A stretch of DNA of 64,000 nt. Origin: Aeromonas jandaei (GTDB lineage Bacteria > Pseudomonadota > Gammaproteobacteria > Enterobacterales > Aeromonadaceae). The position numbers and the translations under genes were made by a program. Below the pieces are notes generated by a model that saw only the letters and a program-made list of their open reading frames with translations, searched no databases and had not been told where the DNA came from. The stretch spans positions 3,812,001-3,876,000 of the forward strand of contig NZ_CP149571.1 in the NCBI RefSeq assembly GCF_037890695.1, read 5' to 3'. Of this stretch, positions 10,390 through 19,450 are shown one piece after another. Numbering within the stretch: the stretch's first letter is position 1; each line of letters opens with the position of its first letter.

Positions 10390-11193
10390 TCAACTGGCCG
10401 ACCGCCATTGGCTGACTTGGTCATGGCGGCGCGGCACGATAATGGGCGCCCCGTCACCGGGGGCATGCAGAATGTCGACACTGGTCTGGTAGAGCCGGTC
10501 GATGAGCCCCTTGGTTACCACCTCCCGGGCCGGGCCCATGGCGGCAATTTCGCCATTGCCGATGGCGATCAGCTCGTCGCAGTAGCGGGCCGCCATCGCC
10601 AGATCATGGATCACCAGCAGCACGGTTTTGCCCTCGGCGGTGATGCGGTGAATAGCCTCCATCACCTCGGTCTGGTGGCCGATATCGAGGGCGCTGGTGG
10701 GCTCGTCGAGCAGCACCATGTCGCTGTCCTGCGCCAGGATCATCGCCAGCCACGCCCGCTGTGCCTGCCCGCCGGAGAGGGACGCAGCGCTCTGCTGCCA
10801 GATGCTTTCAAGCTGCATCCGCTCGCAGGCGATACGCACCATGCGGGCATCCTCCTCGCCCCACTGATTGAACCAGCCCTGATGGGGGTGACGGCCATAC
10901 TGCACCAGCTGCTCCACCAGAATGCCGGCAGGCAGAGTCGGCCGCTGGGGCAGATAGGCGAGCTCCCGCGCCAGCCCCTTCATGGGGTAGCTGGTGAGCG
11001 GCTTGCCCTTGAGCAGGATCTCGCCACTTTGGGCTTGCATCTGGCCGGAGAGCAGCTTGAGCAGGGTCGATTTGCCGCAGCCGTTGGGGCCGACGATCCC
11101 CACCAGCTTGCCCTTTGGCACGCTGAAGGAGATATCCCGCAGGATGGGGGTCTGCTGATAGGCGAAGTGGAGGCGATTTACGGTGAGCGTCAT
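10390..11193 (-). CDS. Iron-siderophore ABC transporter ATP-binding protein
   Basis: FecE/FhuC-type ATPase energising ferric-siderophore import. The 267 residues contain Walker A (GPNGCGKST, near residue 36), the ABC signature (SLSGGQAQRAWLAM), Walker B (DMVLLDEPTSALD) and a switch histidine (VIHDLAMAARYCDE). The ATG overlaps the stop of the upstream permease gene by one base (TGATG), indicating translational coupling. Confidence 0.95.
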   Translation of the reverse strand: MTLTVNRLHFAYQQTPILRDISFSVPKGKLVGIVGPNGCGKSTLLKLLSGQMQAQSGEILLKGKPLTSYPMKGLARELAYLPQRPTLPAGILVEQLVQYGRHPHQGWFNQWGEEDARMVRIACERMQLESIWQQSAASLSGGQAQRAWLAMILAQDSDMVLLDEPTSALDIGHQTEVMEAIHRITAEGKTVLLVIHDLAMAARYCDELIAIGNGEIAAMGPAREVVTKGLIDRLYQTSVDILHAPGDGAPIIVPRRHDQVSQWRSAS

Positions 11194-12230
11194 CAGTCAG
11201 CCCTCTGGCGATCGTTAACAAGAAGAAACAGCAGCAACAGGCCGCCGAGAATGCGGGTCATGATGCCGGTCGCCACCTCGTGGGGGCTAGCCAGTACCCG
11301 GACCAGGGTATCGCTGGCAAGCAGCAGCAAGGCGCCGCTGAGTGCCGCCAGCCAGAGCGGCACCACCCGGTCTTTTACCAGCCAGGAGGCAAGAATGGGG
11401 GCCGCCATGGCGATAAAGACCACGGGACCGCCGATGGCGGTGCCGAGCGCAGCCACCAGAATGGCCTGCGCCAGAATGCCCAGCTGCACCCGATCGCCGT
11501 TGACGCCAAGCCCTCTGGCCATCTCGGGGCCAAAGCGCAGCACCGCCAGCGAGCGGGAGAGATAGACGATCCAGGGGCAGAGCAGCAGCAACAGGATGGC
11601 GATGGGTGTGATGGTGCTGTAACCCACGGCTATAAAGCTGCCCATATTCCACAGATAGAGGGAGCTCAGGTGCAGCAGGGCCTGGGTGGACATAACAAAC
11701 TGGCCGAGCGCCTCGAACAGCTCGGAGAGGCCGATACCGATCACCACGAACAGATAGCCCTGCTCACCCGGTTTGCGGCAGAGGGCATAGAGCACCAGCG
11801 CCGCGAAGATGGCTCCGATAGGTGCCGCCCACCAGGGCCAGCTGCCCACGGTCAGATAGAGGGAAAAGATGATGATGGCCAGAGAGGCGCCGTTATTGAC
11901 CCCCACCATATCGGGGGTAGCCAGCCGATTGCGAACCAGAGTTTGTACCAGACAGCCGGAGAGCCCCATGGCGGCCCCCGCCACCACCACCCCAAGGATG
12001 CGCGGCAGCCGGATCTTGAACAGAGTGAGCTGCTCAAGCCGCGTCCCCTCCCCCAGCAGGGTGTTGACCACCCCGGCAAAGCCGAGCTTGCCGCCGCCAA
12101 CGCTCAGGGCCAGCAGACCCAGCGCCACCAGCACCCCGGCAAGCAGTACCAGCCAGCGCCAGCTTGGCAGATGGAGCAGCAAAGAGCGGTTGCCGGCCCG
12201 CAGGCAGAGCATATCGGTAGGTGTACGCAT
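11193..12230 (-). CDS. Iron-siderophore ABC transporter permease (FecCD family)
   Basis: One of two integral permeases of the ferric-siderophore importer, 345 residues, with about ten hydrophobic helices. The FecCD-family stretch GAAMGLSGCLVQTLVRNRLATPDMVG and a downstream GPVVFIAMAAPILA segment mark the ATPase-coupling region. GAGGGG precedes the ATG, and seven bases separate it from the first permease gene. Confidence 0.94.
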   Translation of the reverse strand: MRTPTDMLCLRAGNRSLLLHLPSWRWLVLLAGVLVALGLLALSVGGGKLGFAGVVNTLLGEGTRLEQLTLFKIRLPRILGVVVAGAAMGLSGCLVQTLVRNRLATPDMVGVNNGASLAIIIFSLYLTVGSWPWWAAPIGAIFAALVLYALCRKPGEQGYLFVVIGIGLSELFEALGQFVMSTQALLHLSSLYLWNMGSFIAVGYSTITPIAILLLLLCPWIVYLSRSLAVLRFGPEMARGLGVNGDRVQLGILAQAILVAALGTAIGGPVVFIAMAAPILASWLVKDRVVPLWLAALSGALLLLASDTLVRVLASPHEVATGIMTRILGGLLLLFLLVNDRQRAD

Positions 12231-12237
12231 CAGCCCC

Positions 12238-13254
12238 TCACTTGACGGTCAGCAGGGTACGAAAGCCCCCGCGATGGACGATGGCGATCAGCACTGGTGC
12301 GCCGATCAGGGCCAGAATGACCCCGTTGGGCAGCTCGAACGGCTGGATCAGCCAGCGCGCCAGAATATCGGCCAACAGCAGAAACAGCATGCCGAACAGG
12401 GCGGAGAAACAGATCTGCACCGACAGCTTCACCGGCTCCACCAGTCGGCCACAGTAGGCGGCCAGAAAGCCGACAAAGCCGATGGGGCCGGCGATGGCGA
12501 TGGCACTGGCGGTAAACAGGGTGGCGGCCAGCAGCACGCCAATTCGCACCCGGTTGGGGCGGATCCCCAGCGCCTGGGCCTGACTGTCCCCCATCTGCAT
12601 CAGGGTCAGCTGGCGACAGAGCAGCAAGGTGATGACAAACGCCGCCAGCACGAAGGGCAGTACGGCTATGATGGCATCGAGATTGGCCGCCGACAGGGAG
12701 CCGAGGTTCCAGAAGCGGTACTGCTCCAGCACCATCTTGTTGGAGAGCAGCAGAAAGCTGGAGAGACCGCCGAAGGTAGCGGAGAGCGCCACCCCGACCA
12801 GAATGAGCTTGAGGGGGTTGGAGCGGCCAATCATCATGCCAAGCCCCAGCACAATCACGTTGCCGAGCAGCGCGCCGAGTCCGGCCCAGAGCAGATAGCC
12901 GTAGGCGGACTCCACCCCGAACCAGGTGAGCCCCACCACCAGCGCAAAGACGGCCCCGGCGTTGACCCCCAGCAGACCGGGCTCCGCCAGCGGATTGCGG
13001 GTCGCACTCTGCAACAAGGAGGCAGCCAGAGATAACGAGGCGCCGACCACCATGGCGCAGAGTGTGCGCGGCAGTCGCAAGGTATTGAGCACTATGGCAA
13101 GCTTCTCGTCACTGACCCACAGGGGATTGTGCGTCAGATACCCGAACACCTCGCGGGCACCATAGACGCCGGCCCCGGTGGCCAGCGAGAGGCAAAACAG
13201 CGTGCAGAGAAGGAACAATGCCAGCCAGAACAGAGGGGTCTGGTACTTAACCAC
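12238..13254 (-). CDS. Iron-siderophore ABC transporter permease (FecCD family)
   Basis: First gene of the import operon, 338 residues, FecCD-type permease. The family signatures are visible: LPRTLCAMVVGASLSLAAS, ATRNPLAEPGLLGVNAGA, and GPIGFVGFLAAYCGRL near the C terminus. The start is GTG (13254) with GGAG nine bases upstream. It should pair with the next permease as a heterodimer. The candidate Fur-controlled promoter lies upstream at about 13372-13401. Confidence 0.94.
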   Translation of the reverse strand: MVKYQTPLFWLALFLLCTLFCLSLATGAGVYGAREVFGYLTHNPLWVSDEKLAIVLNTLRLPRTLCAMVVGASLSLAASLLQSATRNPLAEPGLLGVNAGAVFALVVGLTWFGVESAYGYLLWAGLGALLGNVIVLGLGMMIGRSNPLKLILVGVALSATFGGLSSFLLLSNKMVLEQYRFWNLGSLSAANLDAIIAVLPFVLAAFVITLLLCRQLTLMQMGDSQAQALGIRPNRVRIGVLLAATLFTASAIAIAGPIGFVGFLAAYCGRLVEPVKLSVQICFSALFGMLFLLLADILARWLIQPFELPNGVILALIGAPVLIAIVHRGGFRTLLTVK

Positions 13255-13331
13255 CCTTTACGACTCCTTGCGTTGGGGTCTGACAACATCCAGCCAAACC
13301 GACGTGAAAACAGGGCGCTCTTGTGTCAACG

Positions 13332-13370
13332 GAAATAAAAACGCCGCCCGGACGAATACCCGGACGGCGC
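13332..13370 (-). terminator. Terminator downstream of the siderophore-interacting protein gene
   Basis: Reading on the reverse strand, the stem CGCCGTCCGG / CCGGGCGGCG (one G-T pair) with an 8-base loop is followed by TTTTTATTT. It lies between the SIP gene and the ABC operon. The predicted start of the ABC transcript falls within its first stem arm. Confidence 0.85.
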
Positions 13371-13371
13371 A

Positions 13372-13401
13372 ATACTAAATGCAAATCATTTTTATTTGCA
13401 A
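13372..13401 (-). promoter_or_regulatory. Candidate Fur-regulated promoter of the siderophore ABC operon
   Basis: A perfect 7-7-7 inverted repeat (TGCAAAT ... ATTTGCA, 13380-13400) is AT-rich and includes AATCATT, so it resembles a Fur box (roughly 13 of 19 by eye). On the reverse strand TTGCAA (13401-13396) and TAGTAT (13377-13372) are spaced 18 bp apart and could be -35 and -10, with the repeat between them. Fur control is inferred from the iron-uptake context. Confidence 0.5.
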
Positions 13402-13430
13402 GTTTTGATGTGTTGCTGGCTCTCTTCTTC

Positions 13431-14234
13431 TCAGCTATCCATCACATCATGGCGGGTCTGATGATAGGCCTCTTCACTCTTGCCTCTGCGCCAGTAAGGA
13501 ACCGCATAGAGCGACTGGCGATCCACCTCGAGCACGGAACGAAAACGGCGACGCAGTGGCAGCACCAGCGCCTCCTCCCCACCGAGCCAGAAGAAACCGC
13601 CATCCCGAGAGAGAGGCAAGGCCTGCACATGCTCCAGAATACCGCTGGTCGCAGGCTCTCCCACAAACCAGTGACACTGTACGCCGAACGGCAGTGTCAG
13701 TGGCTGGGCATCCGCCTGATCCGGCAACAGGATGGCAATCTCCCCGCAGGCATCGGCAGGCATCACTTCGCACATCGCCATGATGGCGGGCAAGGCGGTG
13801 AGATCGCCCACCAGACAGTAGTGCTCTGCCGGTTGCAGCATGGGGTTGGGGCCACCCGGCCCGGAGAGGATCACCTTATCCCCCGGCTTGGCGTGGGTAG
13901 CAAAAGCACTGGCTGGCCCGCTATCGCCATGAAGAACAAAGTCGATATCGAGCTCCAGCTCATCGCGGCGAAATGCACGGATGGTGTAGGTGCGGATGAC
14001 CGGCTTGTCCGCCGGATTGCTCCAGCGCGGGCCGCCCGCCGTCATGGCTGGCATAACGGGTTCGCTCTGGTGAGGCTGGGCCAGCATCACCTTGATATGG
14101 GCACCACCGCAGGTAAAGGGATAATCGGCCAGTTCACGGCCGCCAAACGTGATGCGCCGCAGATGAGGGGTAAGTTGTTGCACTCGCTTGACCGTCACCG
14201 GACGGGGGCGATTGGGAGGCAGGCTCTGGGTCAC
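13431..14234 (-). CDS. Siderophore-interacting protein (FAD-dependent ferric-siderophore reductase, ViuB-like)
   Basis: Cytoplasmic flavoprotein that reduces imported ferric siderophore with NAD(P)H to release iron. An N-terminal FAD-binding barrel carries RTYTIR (flavin-binding) and FVLHGDSGPASAFATHAKPGDKV. The C-terminal SIP domain includes YCLVGDLTALPAI and WLGGEEALVLPLRRR. The frame is open to 14264, but GTG at 14234 has AGGAG at seven bases and gives 267 residues, better than the longer ATG start. It lies immediately upstream of the siderophore ABC operon on the same strand. Confidence 0.9.
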   Translation of the reverse strand: MTQSLPPNRPRPVTVKRVQQLTPHLRRITFGGRELADYPFTCGGAHIKVMLAQPHQSEPVMPAMTAGGPRWSNPADKPVIRTYTIRAFRRDELELDIDFVLHGDSGPASAFATHAKPGDKVILSGPGGPNPMLQPAEHYCLVGDLTALPAIMAMCEVMPADACGEIAILLPDQADAQPLTLPFGVQCHWFVGEPATSGILEHVQALPLSRDGGFFWLGGEEALVLPLRRRFRSVLEVDRQSLYAVPYWRRGKSEEAYHQTRHDVMDS

Positions 14235-14271
14235 GAATAAACTCCTCTTCGAATCAGCCTGCATGCTACCC

Positions 14272-14300
14272 TTAAATAGGAATAATTATCAAATAAGATC
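14272..14300 (-). promoter_or_regulatory. Possible Fur box upstream of SIP gene
   Basis: The reverse strand reads TTTGATAATTATTCCTATTT, containing TGATAAT, one half of the Fur consensus, within an AT-rich promoter-like stretch about 50 bases before the GTG start. The second half matches poorly, so this is tentative. Confidence 0.35.
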
Positions 14301-14552
14301 TATTCTCGTCTTTATCATTGACCCGAGCCGGATTGGCTTTTCCCTCTTGCGGCTCAACCGGGCGAGGGACACAAGGTGGTGGATTGGGACACCTTGATTC
14401 ACAACAGAAAGCTCGCACCTCATCTGGATTGGCCAAAGGGTTCCATTTGCTTATTTCGACCATAGTTTTGCGAGATCAAATTTTATTTCTCAATAAGTTT
14501 CCTATCCTTAGTTGAGCAGTTAATGTAAGCACAGGATGCCAAACAGGATTGT

Positions 14553-16073
14553 ATGATGGATGACGAAATCCTGATTATTGATGACGACGATCTTGCTCTC
14601 ACCGATGTGCAGCAAGCGGGCTGGAAAGTGATGATCGTTGACGACGAACCCGAGGTTCATCGCATCACCAAGATCACCCTGAACAAGTTCGAGTTTGACA
14701 ATCGCCCCATCGACTTTCTGCACGCCTATTCCGCAGCACAAGCCAAGGAGCTGCTGGCGACTACGCCGGATGTCGCCCTGCTGCTGCTGGATGTGGTGAT
14801 GGAAGTCGACCATGCCGGTCTCGACGTCGTCAAATACGTCCGCGAAGAGCTGCAAAACAAGATGGTGCGCATCGTGCTCAGAACCGGCCAGCCCGGTCAG
14901 GCACCGGAAGATGACGTTGTCACCAACTACGACATCAACGACTACAAGGACAAGACCGAGCTTACCTCCCAGAAGCTACGAACCCTGCTGCGTGCCAGTC
15001 TGCGTTCATATAGAGATATCCGCACTCTGGAGAGCAACCGGCAGGGGCTCGAAAAAGTTATCGAAGCCTCCAAGGGAATTTTCGAGAAGCGGGCCCTGCG
15101 CCAGTTTGTCGAAGGTGCACAGGAACAATTGAGTGCCCTGCTCCATCTGGGTGAAACCCAGATCTACGACGTAAAACAATACACCTACGAGGTAAAGGAT
15201 CAGCTGCTTGAACCTCTGCTGCCGGGCCATGCCGCGATGCGGCTGACAGACGCTCCCGAGATCCTGCGCCAGGCCATGGCACAAAGCAGCAACGTCTACG
15301 ATACCAACCAGATGGTGCTCTACTGCCAGAACCCGCGTCACCACCTGCTGTTCCATATTGAGACAACGCGCCAGCTCAGCCAGATCGATACCAGCCTGCT
15401 CACTCTCTTTACCGAAAACATCATAGTGGCGCTGGAGAACATCCGTCTCAACGAAGTGATCGCCGATAACCAGCGCGAAATCATCTACCGCATCGGTGAA
15501 CTGGTCGAAACCCGCTCCAAAGAGTCGGGACTGCATGTCAAACGGGTCGCACTCTATACCGAGCAGTTCTGCCATCTGCTTGGGATGAGCGAAGAACAGA
15601 GCGAGCTGATAAAACGCGCCTCACCGCTGCACGACATCGGCAAGGTCGGCATCCCCGATGCCATCTTGCACAAGCCGGGCAAGCTCACTCCGGAAGAGTG
15701 GGAAATAATGAAAACCCATGCCCAGCTTGGGCAGGACATGCTCTCCGGCAGCGACTTGGCACTGTTCCAGATCGGCGCCACCATAGCGGGCAATCACCAT
15801 GAAAAGTGGAATGGCAGCGGCTATCCACGTGGCTTGAAAGGGGCGGATATCCCGCTGGAGGGGCGTATCGTGGCGCTGGCAGATGTGTTCGATGCGCTGG
15901 GGTCTGATCGCTGCTACAAGAAGGCATGGCCGCTGGAAAAGGTGCTGGCTCTCATCGAAGAGGAGAAGGGACAACACTTCGATCCCCAGCTGGTCGAGCT
16001 GATGATGGCCAATCTCGACAAGTTTCTCGAGATCCGCGAGCAGAACAAGGATGTCTATATCGGCGAACACTAG
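14553..16073 (+). CDS. Response regulator with DUF3369 and HD-GYP c-di-GMP phosphodiesterase domain
   Basis: Likely hydrolyses cyclic di-GMP in response to phosphorylation. Residues ~25-150 form a receiver domain (VMIVDDEPEVH; phospho-acceptor Asp in LLLLDVVME). A DUF3369-type sensory region follows (~165-300), then the HD-GYP domain. The HD pair is in SPLHDIGKVGIPD (near residue 359), and HHEKWNGSGYPRGLKG (near 422) keeps the GYP triplet, so catalytic activity is expected. An unusual acidic N-terminal lead (MMDDEILIIDDDDLA) precedes the receiver domain. Two in-frame ATGs (14553 and 14556) follow AGGA; either may be used. No cognate kinase is nearby. Confidence 0.93.
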   Translation: MMDDEILIIDDDDLALTDVQQAGWKVMIVDDEPEVHRITKITLNKFEFDNRPIDFLHAYSAAQAKELLATTPDVALLLLDVVMEVDHAGLDVVKYVREELQNKMVRIVLRTGQPGQAPEDDVVTNYDINDYKDKTELTSQKLRTLLRASLRSYRDIRTLESNRQGLEKVIEASKGIFEKRALRQFVEGAQEQLSALLHLGETQIYDVKQYTYEVKDQLLEPLLPGHAAMRLTDAPEILRQAMAQSSNVYDTNQMVLYCQNPRHHLLFHIETTRQLSQIDTSLLTLFTENIIVALENIRLNEVIADNQREIIYRIGELVETRSKESGLHVKRVALYTEQFCHLLGMSEEQSELIKRASPLHDIGKVGIPDAILHKPGKLTPEEWEIMKTHAQLGQDMLSGSDLALFQIGATIAGNHHEKWNGSGYPRGLKGADIPLEGRIVALADVFDALGSDRCYKKAWPLEKVLALIEEEKGQHFDPQLVELMMANLDKFLEIREQNKDVYIGEH

Positions 16074-16109
16074 CCCTGATTTACCAACTGACATTCGAGA
16101 ATGCACAAT

Positions 16110-16137
16110 AAAAAAACCGCCCAAGGGCGGTTTTTTT
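16110..16137. terminator. Bidirectional terminator
   Basis: AAAAAACCGCCC and GGGCGGTTTTTTT flank an AA loop. This A-stem-T symmetry serves the HD-GYP gene and the convergent TIGR03503-like gene. Confidence 0.92.
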
Positions 16138-16154
16138 ATTGTTTGAACTTGCCG

Positions 16155-17420
16155 TTATTGTTCTGGCAAGTTGAGATCCAGCTTGGCGGCGGGTTGTTCT
16201 GCTTGCTGGCTTTCCGCTTGAGCTGCTGCCAGGGCGCGTTTCAACGCCTTGCGTTTTTGCAGGATGATAAACCCGACCCCGCCCAGAATAACCAATAACC
16301 CGCCACCACCGGCCAGCGCCCAGATCAACCAGCCCATTCCCCCCTTCTCTTCCGCTTCCCCGGTCGCTTTAGCGCTGGAGGTTGGCTCGGCAGCAGAGAC
16401 CGGCGGCGGAGGTGGAGGTGCTGGCGGAAAGACATTGAAGGTTTTCACCGGCATAGCAATCTTTACTTCACGGCCAAGGCGGGTGGTGCCATAGAGCGCG
16501 GCCTCTACCTGATACTGCCCAGGCTCCTTGATGACGGAAAAATCGACATCCAGTTTGGGCGCAGTCGCCACTTCGCTAAACGAGTAGTAGCCACCGGTTT
16601 TGCTGGTGACTGTGCCCTTGAGCGCCACAGAGGCGGGATCCAGCTCGTCACGGTCAACCAGCAGTGACAACTTGGCACCCAGCTCTTCGGAGGGAGGCGC
16701 CAGATTGTAGGTAAAGGGATAAGGATAAAGCAGCACTTCCTGATAGCGGGCCCGGACAAACACCTGATTGCCGGTACTGAACATGGCGCGGTATTTGCCC
16801 GCCGGAATATCCTGCAGGATCGCCTCCGCCGTCATGACGCCATCACCCGGCACCTCATCAAGCCCCTTGCCGTCGTCAAGGTAGTGGCCAATCTCCTGAT
16901 CGAGCACCGTATTCTGCTTGCCTGGGTCGCTGAAGGACTGCAGTTTGACCCTCATCCCCAGATCGGAGAGGTAGTACTTGTCCTTGGGCGGCTGGCCATC
17001 GATCGAGAGCCACGCTTTGAGCTTGACCACCTCTCCCTGATAGAGCTGCATCGGCAAGGCGGCGATATCCATCCGGATATCGGAGAGGATCCGCACCCGG
17101 TTGTCGGGATCCACCTCGCCAATCGCCTGCCACGGGCCCGGCATGGGATTGCGCAGGGTAATGAGATCATGCACCGGCAGCGCCAGCCAGCCCACATCAT
17201 CCGGTTTGACCTTGCCCACGTAGAGCTTGCTGCCATCTGGGCGCACCAGGATCACCGAGGGGGTACCCGGCTTGCGCTTGATGATAAAGGTGATCTCCTT
17301 CACCCCGTAATCGATGCGAAAGCGGTTATCCAGCAACGGAATATCGGAAGGGGCAAATACCTCGGTCGCCGAAGCGCCAAGCGACCCCAGCAGTAAAAAA
17401 GAGGCCAGCCACTTGCTCAT
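16155..17420 (-). CDS. TIGR03503-like periplasmic/membrane protein of unknown function
   Basis: 421 residues: signal peptide (MSKWLASFLLLGSLGASA), a long periplasmic part with beta-sandwich-like repeats, a proline run, then one transmembrane helix near residues 355-378 (WLIWALAGGGGLLVILGG) and a Lys/Gln/Ala-rich cytoplasmic tail. It resembles the TIGR03503 family found beside dnaQ/rnhA in Vibrio- and Shewanella-type genomes; function is unknown. ATG at 17420 overlaps the dnaQ stop (ATGA), so the two are translationally coupled; an upstream ATG at 17429 is less likely. Confidence 0.8.
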   Translation of the reverse strand: MSKWLASFLLLGSLGASATEVFAPSDIPLLDNRFRIDYGVKEITFIIKRKPGTPSVILVRPDGSKLYVGKVKPDDVGWLALPVHDLITLRNPMPGPWQAIGEVDPDNRVRILSDIRMDIAALPMQLYQGEVVKLKAWLSIDGQPPKDKYYLSDLGMRVKLQSFSDPGKQNTVLDQEIGHYLDDGKGLDEVPGDGVMTAEAILQDIPAGKYRAMFSTGNQVFVRARYQEVLLYPYPFTYNLAPPSEELGAKLSLLVDRDELDPASVALKGTVTSKTGGYYSFSEVATAPKLDVDFSVIKEPGQYQVEAALYGTTRLGREVKIAMPVKTFNVFPPAPPPPPPVSAAEPTSSAKATGEAEEKGGMGWLIWALAGGGGLLVILGGVGFIILQKRKALKRALAAAQAESQQAEQPAAKLDLNLPEQ

Positions 17421-18151
17421 TGCCGCCACAGACAGCTCCCTCCCTTCTTCTGCACCAGATCCAGTCTCGCTTCGTGCAACGCCTGCACCTCTTCGCCCGC
17501 TCTGATCACCTTGAGCGCCGGTCGGTTGCTCTCCAGGCGACGGATGCTGGTGTCCTGGCTGCTCTCGTTTTCACTGCTTTCGGTGGCCAGATTGAGTTTG
17601 GTCTGGCCACCGGTCATCAGCAGGTAGACATCCGCCAGGATCTCCGCATCGAGCAAAGCCCCGTGCAGAGTTCGGTGCGAGTTGTCGATACCGTAACGAT
17701 CGCAGAGCACATCCAGGTTGTTGCGCTTGCCCGGGAAGAGATCCCGCGCCATCGCCAGGGTATCTGTGATGGTGCAGATATCGGCCGTCTTGAAGTTGAG
17801 TCCGAGCTTGCTGAACTCGTAGTCCATGAAGCTCACGTCAAACGGCGCGTTGTGGGCGATCAGCTCGGCGCCGCGGATAAAGTCGAGGAACTCGTCGGCA
17901 ATCTGGCTAAAAGAGGGTTTGTCGCGCAGGAACTCGTCGGTAATCCCGTGAACCTGAATGGCTTCCGGGTCCACCAACCGATCCGGCTTGATATAGACGT
18001 GGTAGTGGTTACCGGTGAGCTTGCGGTTGATCACCTCCACACAGCCGATTTCGATGATGCGGTGGCCAAGGTAAACAGGGCCGCCACCGGTATTCATACC
18101 TGTGGTTTCGGTATCCAGGATGATCTGGCGATTCAGTTGGGGTGTGTTCAT
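17417..18151 (-). CDS. dnaQ: DNA polymerase III epsilon subunit (3'-5' proofreading exonuclease)
   Basis: Proofreading subunit of the replicative polymerase. The 244 residues show the DEDDh exonuclease motifs: DTETTG (Exo I, near residue 12), HNAPFDVSFMDYE (Exo II) and HGALLDAEILADVYL (Exo III). The C-terminal tail would bind the alpha subunit. It is divergent from rnhA with a 52-base shared promoter region, the arrangement also known in E. coli. Confidence 0.97.
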   Translation of the reverse strand: MNTPQLNRQIILDTETTGMNTGGGPVYLGHRIIEIGCVEVINRKLTGNHYHVYIKPDRLVDPEAIQVHGITDEFLRDKPSFSQIADEFLDFIRGAELIAHNAPFDVSFMDYEFSKLGLNFKTADICTITDTLAMARDLFPGKRNNLDVLCDRYGIDNSHRTLHGALLDAEILADVYLLMTGGQTKLNLATESSENESSQDTSIRRLESNRPALKVIRAGEEVQALHEARLDLVQKKGGSCLWRQ

Positions 18152-18203
18152 GATCCAATCTATGTCAAACTTCGGCTTTACTCGCTAGTTTACCCCAAGC
18201 CTC

Positions 18204-18668
18204 ATGTTAAAACAGATTGATTTGTATACGGATGGTTCCTGCCTCGGCAACCCGGGCCCGGGCGGTTACGGCGCCGTCATGGTCTATGGCAAGCACCGCA
18301 AGGAGATTGCGGCCGGCTTTCGCCTCACCACCAACAACCGGATGGAGCTGATGGCCGCCATCATGGGCCTGCGCACCCTCAACGAGCCTTGCAAGGTACG
18401 CCTCACTACCGACAGCCAGTATGTCCGTCAGGGGATCACCCAGTGGATCATCGGCTGGAAGAAGAAAGGGTGGATGACAGCCAACCGTCAGCCGGTCAAA
18501 AACGTCGATCTCTGGAAAGAGCTGGATGCGGAAGTGAGCCGTCACCAGATCGAGTGGCTCTGGGTTAAAGGGCACTCGGGCCATCCGGAGAACGAACGCT
18601 GTGACGAGCTGGCCCGCGAGGCGGCCTGCGGCAAGGAGCTGGCCGAGGATACCGGCTACCAGCCCTGA
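18204..18668 (+). CDS. rnhA: Ribonuclease HI
   Basis: Degrades the RNA strand of RNA-DNA hybrids. The 154 residues are the normal length, with the catalytic acidic residues in [28 protein letters not shown] and [15 protein letters not shown]. The basic handle region ([23 protein letters not shown]) is present. The 3' end overlaps the convergent methyltransferase gene by 13 bases. Confidence 0.97.
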   Translation: MLKQIDLYTDGSCLGNPGPGGYGAVMVYGKHRKEIAAGFRLTTNNRMELMAAIMGLRTLNEPCKVRLTTDSQYVRQGITQWIIGWKKKGWMTANRQPVKNVDLWKELDAEVSRHQIEWLWVKGHSGHPENERCDELAREAACGKELAEDTGYQP

Positions 18669-19378
18669 CGGGCCATACCCGGTGTGGCGAGGGACTTTGG
18701 CAGCTGCCAGCGGCGGCGCACCGGGATCAGCGGAAAGCGCCGTTTACGGGCGGCAATCACATAGACAGAAGCAAACGCCCGGCAATAGTCCCGCCCTACA
18801 CTCTCCTGCCACCAGCTGTGCCAACTCTGTTTGCCCATAAACGAGTAACCGAAGCGCTCGTCAAACATCACCTCGCACCCCAGCAGATGGAGCCAGTCGG
18901 TGACCCGCCCGGGGGTAAACATCCGCGCCGACCAGGGCACCTTGCGCCGCAGAAAAGGGATGCAGTGACCTATGCCCACCAGACTCATGGGGTTGTAGCC
19001 ACTGATAATCAGCCAGCCATCGTCGGTCAGCACCCTTTCAGCTTCACGCAACACCTGGTGGGGATCGGCCGAGAAATCGAGGCAATGAGCCAGCAGACAG
19101 GCATCGACACTGCCGGTACGCACCGGCAATGCCAGCGGATCGCCATACAAGTCGAGCAGCCGTCCTTCGGAAGCGACGCCTACCTGATGACGAATGGATG
19201 AGCGTTTGCAGGAGAGTTCGGCACTCAGGGCGCCAATCTTGAGCAAATGATAGCCAAACAGGTTGGGACACCAGCTGTCGAGCCGCTCCTGGATCTCGGC
19301 GGCAACCCAGTCCCCCATAGGCAACGCGGACCAGCTGGTCGGGATCTCGATTTGTTGTTCGGTACGTGCCACCTGCAT
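18656..19378 (-). CDS. yafS: SAM-dependent methyltransferase, YafS-like
   Basis: Probable class I methyltransferase, substrate unknown. The middle of the protein has a methyltransf_11-like core: [27 protein letters not shown] and [21 protein letters not shown]. The glycine-rich SAM loop is weak. ATG at 19378 is preferred over an in-frame TTG at 19390, giving about 240 residues. Its position between rnhA and gloB matches yafS in E. coli, which supports the assignment. Confidence 0.85.
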   Translation of the reverse strand: MQVARTEQQIEIPTSWSALPMGDWVAAEIQERLDSWCPNLFGYHLLKIGALSAELSCKRSSIRHQVGVASEGRLLDLYGDPLALPVRTGSVDACLLAHCLDFSADPHQVLREAERVLTDDGWLIISGYNPMSLVGIGHCIPFLRRKVPWSARMFTPGRVTDWLHLLGCEVMFDERFGYSFMGKQSWHSWWQESVGRDYCRAFASVYVIAARKRRFPLIPVRRRWQLPKSLATPGMARQGW

Positions 19379-19450
19379 AATAGGGCTCAACTCGCGGTTT
19401 CGAACGCCATCCTGTTATATAAGATACCCTCCCTAAAGAGAAGCAGACTC

